Shown: positions 61,014-64,000 of the stretch, piece by piece | Position numbering within the stretch: the stretch's first letter is position 1 | How the letters are laid out: each line of letters starts with the position of its first letter | Assembly (NCBI GenBank): GCA_022793375.1 | Contig: JAAWCS010000018.1 | Span: 1-64,000 of the forward strand | Length of the DNA: 64,000 nt | Direction: 5' to 3' | Origin: Lachnospiraceae bacterium | Lineage (GTDB): Bacteria; Bacillota; Clostridia; Lachnospirales; Lachnospiraceae | Notes under the pieces: generated by a model | Database searches by the model: none | The model's input: the letters and a program-made list of their open reading frames with translations, nothing else | What the model was told of the DNA's origin: nothing | Position numbers and translations under genes: made by a program

Positions 61014-62268
61014 ATCCGTTTGACTCTCCGCCGGCCCTCCGGCGCAGGAGGTCGTACCGCTCAGGCGGCACGCTGAGTTTCACCCACAGCTTCTGTCTGG
61101 CATGGGGCGCGCTTTGCTGCCGATTGCCCTCCTCGTCCTCGATTGCCTCTACCGTCGCCGGCATATCGCTGCCGTCCGGCTTCATAATCTCGATCACTTC
61201 CCCCACGCAGAACTTATTTTTTTGCTCCAGGCATACCGCCCCGTCGGCCCTCTTCTCACCTGCCATCCCTAAGTAGACCATCTCCTGATTGTATGTGCTG
61301 GCATCGTAGACCTGCATCTGCGCCCCGGGCTTGCCGAAAAAGAACCCTGTGCCAAATTCCCGTGTCGTACACTTGCCGACTTCCTGCCTGTACCATTTCC
61401 GATTCTTTTCATAGAGGGCCGGCGAGGTAAAGAAGTCATCGATCGCCCGCCGATACGCCCGCACCGTGGCTGCCACATACAGCGCCGCCTTCATGCGGCC
61501 CTCGATCTTAAAGCTGTCAATGCCGGCCGCGATCAGTTCGGGGATATACTCCACCATACACAGGTCGCGGGAATTAAAAAGAAAGGTTCCCCGCCCGGTC
61601 TCCTCCACCGGCAGGTACTGGCCCGGGCGGCTTTCCTCCATCACCGCGTATTTCCAACGGCAGGGATGCGTGCAGGAGCCTTGGTTGGCATCCCGCCCTG
61701 CCAGATAATTGCTCAGCAGGCAGCGCCCCGAATACGAAATGCACATCGCGCCGTGGACAAAGGCTTCGATCTCCGGCCCGTCCGCAAGCTGTGTGCGGAT
61801 CGCACGGATTTCTTCCAGCGAAAGCTCTCGCGCCGCCACCACGCGCTTGGCGCCCAGACGCTGCCAGAAACGAAACGTCCCCGAATTGGTGCTGTTGGCC
61901 TGCGTGCTGATATGCAGTTCCATTTCCGGCAGCACGTCCCGCGCCACGTCAAAAACGCCGGGGTCCGCGACAATCAAAGCGTCCGCGCCCACTTCCTTAA
62001 GTTCCTCAAAATACGCCCGTACACCGTCCATATCCCGATTATGCGCCAGGATATTGGCTGTTATATAGACGCGAACCCCTCGTTGATGAGCGAAATCCAC
62101 TCCCTTTTTCATGTCCCCCAGCGAAAAATTTTTTGCTTTTGCCCGCAGCCCATATGCTTCCCCGCCGATATAAACGGCATCCGCGCCAAAGACCACGGCC
62201 GTCTTTAATACCTCCAGACAACTGGCCGGCGCCAGCAGTTCCGGTTTTTTCTTCTTATTGTCCGTCAT
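61012..62268 (-). CDS. Peptidase U32 family protein (TrhP-like, tRNA hydroxylation)
   Basis: 418 residues. N-terminal ELLAPASCLEVLKTAVVFGADAVYIGG and the U32 signature region EAFVHGAMCISYSGRCLLSNYLAGRDANQGSCTHPCRWKY with its clustered cysteines are clear; a C-terminal small domain (about 340-415) follows. Members act in 5-hydroxyuridine formation in tRNA (TrhP), not as true peptidases. The start overlaps trmR by 4 bp; trmR makes the methoxy derivative, which supports a tRNA role. Confidence 0.9.
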   Translation of the reverse strand: MTDNKKKKPELLAPASCLEVLKTAVVFGADAVYIGGEAYGLRAKAKNFSLGDMKKGVDFAHQRGVRVYITANILAHNRDMDGVRAYFEELKEVGADALIVADPGVFDVARDVLPEMELHISTQANSTNSGTFRFWQRLGAKRVVAARELSLEEIRAIRTQLADGPEIEAFVHGAMCISYSGRCLLSNYLAGRDANQGSCTHPCRWKYAVMEESRPGQYLPVEETGRGTFLFNSRDLCMVEYIPELIAAGIDSFKIEGRMKAALYVAATVRAYRRAIDDFFTSPALYEKNRKWYRQEVGKCTTREFGTGFFFGKPGAQMQVYDASTYNQEMVYLGMAGEKRADGAVCLEQKNKFCVGEVIEIMKPDGSDMPATVEAIEDEEGNRQQSAPHARQKLWVKLSVPPERYDLLRRRAGGESNG

Positions 62269-62924
62269 TGCGGCTCCTTTCCTGCCGAAAACCGCGTACT
62301 GATCGTCACGCCATCGCCGATCGGAACCACGGCCGTCTGAAGTTCCGGCCGGTGTTTCAGTTCATACAGATATGCGCGCATCCGGCTGTGAATCGTCCGC
62401 TCCCGGCGCGGGACCGCAAAACGCGATTCAAGGATGGTTCCCTCCTGCAGCACGTTATCCGACACTAAAACGCCGCCGGGCGCCAATAGACGCAGCACCT
62501 GCGGGAGAAAATGAATGTACTGTCCCTTTGCCGCATCCATAAAAATAAAGTCAAAAGGACTGTCCAGTTCTTTTAAAATCTGCGCCGCGTCCCCGCCAAG
62601 CAGCGTGATCCGCTCCTCCTCGCCCGCCTGCCGGAAATGGCCGCGGGCCGCACAGAGCCGGCTTTCGTCTTTTTCGATCGTCGTAATCCTGCCGTCTAGC
62701 GGCATATACTGCGCCATCAAAAGCGCCGAATAGCCGACCGCCGTACCGACCTCCAGAATCCGCCGCGGCTGTTTCATTGCCACCAGCGTTTTTAGCAGGC
62801 TGGCTGTTTCCCGGCGAAGAATCGGTACATGGGCGGCCGCCGCTTCGTCGGCGATTTTTTGCACAAGGGGGCTGTCCTCTTCTTCCAATGAATGAAGAAA
62901 AGCGGCCAGGCGTTCCTCCTCCAT
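62265..62924 (-). CDS. trmR: SAM-dependent O-methyltransferase (TrmR/YrrM-like)
   Basis: 219 residues. Class I fold of the catechol O-methyltransferase type: SAM motif ILEVGTAVGYSALLMAQYMP (about 56-75), acidic loop ITTIEKDESR, FDFIFMDAAKGQYIHFLPQV with the metal aspartate, and LVSDNVLQEG. In Bacillus the equivalent YrrM methylates 5-hydroxyuridine 34 of tRNA and sits between mltG (yrrL) and U32 genes; the same order here supports that role. Confidence 0.85.
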   Translation of the reverse strand: MEEERLAAFLHSLEEEDSPLVQKIADEAAAAHVPILRRETASLLKTLVAMKQPRRILEVGTAVGYSALLMAQYMPLDGRITTIEKDESRLCAARGHFRQAGEEERITLLGGDAAQILKELDSPFDFIFMDAAKGQYIHFLPQVLRLLAPGGVLVSDNVLQEGTILESRFAVPRRERTIHSRMRAYLYELKHRPELQTAVVPIGDGVTISTRFSAGKEPQ

Positions 62925-63391
62925 CAGTCGTCCCCCTCTATGATCTCCTTTGTCTCGGCCGCGGAGGTTGTCTCCGCCGCCCTGGCAGCCGCCGTCGTTT
63001 CCCCGGCCGTTTCCTCCGGCGGCTTCTCGTTGAGCTCCGCCAGAATCTCTTTCACCGTCATTGAAGTATTGAGCGTATACGTCCCCGGGTAGATTTCATA
63101 CTCAAAGAAAAGCTCCAGAAGCCGCGCTATATTCTTATCGCGGATCAAGCCCGCATTTTCCAGGCTTTCCAGACACTGCATCGTCGAAACTCCGTCCTCC
63201 ACGATGAACAGCTTATCCACGCCGGGGGCTTCGGCCATCGGGCTCATATTAAATACCTCCTGGCCGAAGCGGTACGCTTTGCGGATCGCCATATAAAACA
63301 CCATAATCACAATTGTCAGCAAAATGACGGTCATCGCCGTCTGAATGACCGCTGACGAAATCTGCTTGACGGTTTTATTTGTACTGCTCAT
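62924..63391 (-). CDS. MltG-like membrane protein lacking the catalytic domain
   Basis: 155 residues. One membrane helix (about 18-36) and a LysM-like part (about 52-118: GVDKLFIVEDGVSTMQCLESLENAGLIRDKNIARLLELFFEYEIYPGTYTLNTSMTVKEILAELNEK) correspond to the N-terminal half of the endolytic transglycosylase MltG/YceG. The catalytic half with its glutamate is absent; instead the protein ends with an Ala/Thr/Glu-rich tail. Position next to trmR matches mltG of Bacillus. It may bind glycan or act as a scaffold. 1-bp overlap with trmR. Confidence 0.8.
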   Translation of the reverse strand: MSSTNKTVKQISSAVIQTAMTVILLTIVIMVFYMAIRKAYRFGQEVFNMSPMAEAPGVDKLFIVEDGVSTMQCLESLENAGLIRDKNIARLLELFFEYEIYPGTYTLNTSMTVKEILAELNEKPPEETAGETTAAARAAETTSAAETKEIIEGDD

Positions 63392-63403
63392 AGGCTTATC
63401 CTG

Positions 63404-64000
63404 CTAAATCTCCATAATAATAGGCAAAATTACCGGGTCCCTCTTCATTTTCTTCCACAGATAATCCCCCAGGCTGTCGCGGATCACCGATTTTAATTTC
63501 CCCCAGTCCGTAACGCGGCGGCGCAGGCATTTCTCGACTGCTTCTTCGACCACCTTCTGTGCTTCGTCCATCAGATTTTCCGATTCCCGCACATAGACAA
63601 ACCCGCGGGATACGATGTTGGGTCCGGCCACCACCTGCCCTCTGGCCCGGTCCAGCGTCAGCACCACGATCATGATCCCGTGCTGCGACAGGTTCTGGCG
63701 GTCGCGCAGGACGATATTGCCCACGTCGCCAATCCCCAGCCCGTCCACAAGGACGCTGCCGGCCTGTACGCGGCCCGTGATCTTCAGCGCATTCTCCGTC
63801 ACCTCCAGCACGTCGCCCGAACGCATCAGCACGGTGTTTTTCTCGGGAATCCCCATCTCAAGGGCAATTTTCTGCTGTGCCTGCAAATGACGGTACTCCC
63901 CGTGAACCGGGATCGCAAAATGCGGTTTTAACAAGCTATACAAAAGCTTCAAATCCTCCCGGCAGGCATGCCCCGACACATGGGTATCCTGGAAAATGAC
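63404..64000 (-). CDS. rnjA: Ribonuclease J, C-terminal part (5' end outside window)
   Basis: 198 residues visible. THVSGHACREDLKLLYSLLKPHFAIPVHGEYRHL is the end of the metallo-beta-lactamase/beta-CASP core (motif B/C histidines), followed by the RNase J C-terminal domain: VLVDGLGIGDVGNIVLRDRQNLSQHGIMIVVLTLDR and the last helices VTDWGKLKSVIRDSLGDYLWKKMKRDPVILPIIMEI. It degrades and processes mRNA 5' to 3' and endonucleolytically. First gene of the run rnjA-mltG-trmR-U32, with 12 bp to the next gene. Confidence 0.95.
   Translation of the reverse strand, partial: VIFQDTHVSGHACREDLKLLYSLLKPHFAIPVHGEYRHLQAQQKIALEMGIPEKNTVLMRSGDVLEVTENALKITGRVQAGSVLVDGLGIGDVGNIVLRDRQNLSQHGIMIVVLTLDRARGQVVAGPNIVSRGFVYVRESENLMDEAQKVVEEAVEKCLRRRVTDWGKLKSVIRDSLGDYLWKKMKRDPVILPIIMEI

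Overview
The window looks like a chromosomal segment of a strictly anaerobic gut-type Clostridium relative, most likely a Lachnospiraceae member. This rests on the six-cysteine SCIFF peptide with its radical SAM maturase, pyruvate phosphate dikinase, a clostridial serC-serA-DUF1015 operon, DUF6145 next to dusB, KtrAB-type potassium uptake, an exported flavin reductase and GC-rich coding with good Shine-Dalgarno sites. No tRNA or rRNA gene and no CRISPR array was seen. Most genes lie on the minus strand.

Layout. 1-4.3 kb is accessory: a relaxase remnant, a dispersed repeat, an orphan ABC-2 permease, an Rpn-family nuclease and an OLD-like ATPase/TOPRIM nuclease with an unusual cysteine cluster. 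4.5-9.1 kb is a complete sucrose operon (LacI regulator, GH32 hydrolase, PTS EIIBCA) with two near-identical palindromic operators. 9.1-13.9 kb is a BceAB/BceRS-like peptide-sensing and detoxification module with a candidate operator. 14-31 kb is mainly housekeeping: ftsH, pyrG, a cell-wall amidase, a six-gene run nfeD-SPFH-small membrane protein-birA-DUF6145-dusB, a SleB-like hydrolase, an RNA methyltransferase with ktrA/ktrB, and recJ-apt. 31-35.7 kb holds an ECF sigma factor with a membrane partner, an AlkZ-like winged-helix protein and an unknown membrane protein. 35.8-42.6 kb holds serC-serA-DUF1015, yajC, tgt, and the SCIFF maturase with its 47-residue peptide substrate.

42.8-49.5 kb is again more variable: a dinJ-yafQ toxin-antitoxin pair, a Tat-exported lipoprotein flavin/Fe-S reductase with a divergent LysR regulator, and a decayed chemoreceptor. 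49.6-64 kb has recQ, an AlkD-like protein, xpt, thiC under a TPP riboswitch, ppdK, tdk, a YdcF protein, bioY, and the conserved rnjA-mltG-trmR-U32 run reaching the window end.

Two observations stand out. First, between thiC and xpt there is a unit of about 1 kb holding a DUF3800 protein and a separately promoted, terminator-ended structured RNA. It is bounded by a 32-bp direct repeat equal to the last codons of thiC, and both copies end in a stop codon (TAA or TGA). This looks like a small insertion carrying a protein-RNA pair and a replacement gene end. Second, a 52/53-bp two-hairpin repeat occurs as short tandem arrays at three loci, always in the same orientation directly before a start codon, and its edge supplies the purine-rich ribosome-binding sequence of the downstream gene.
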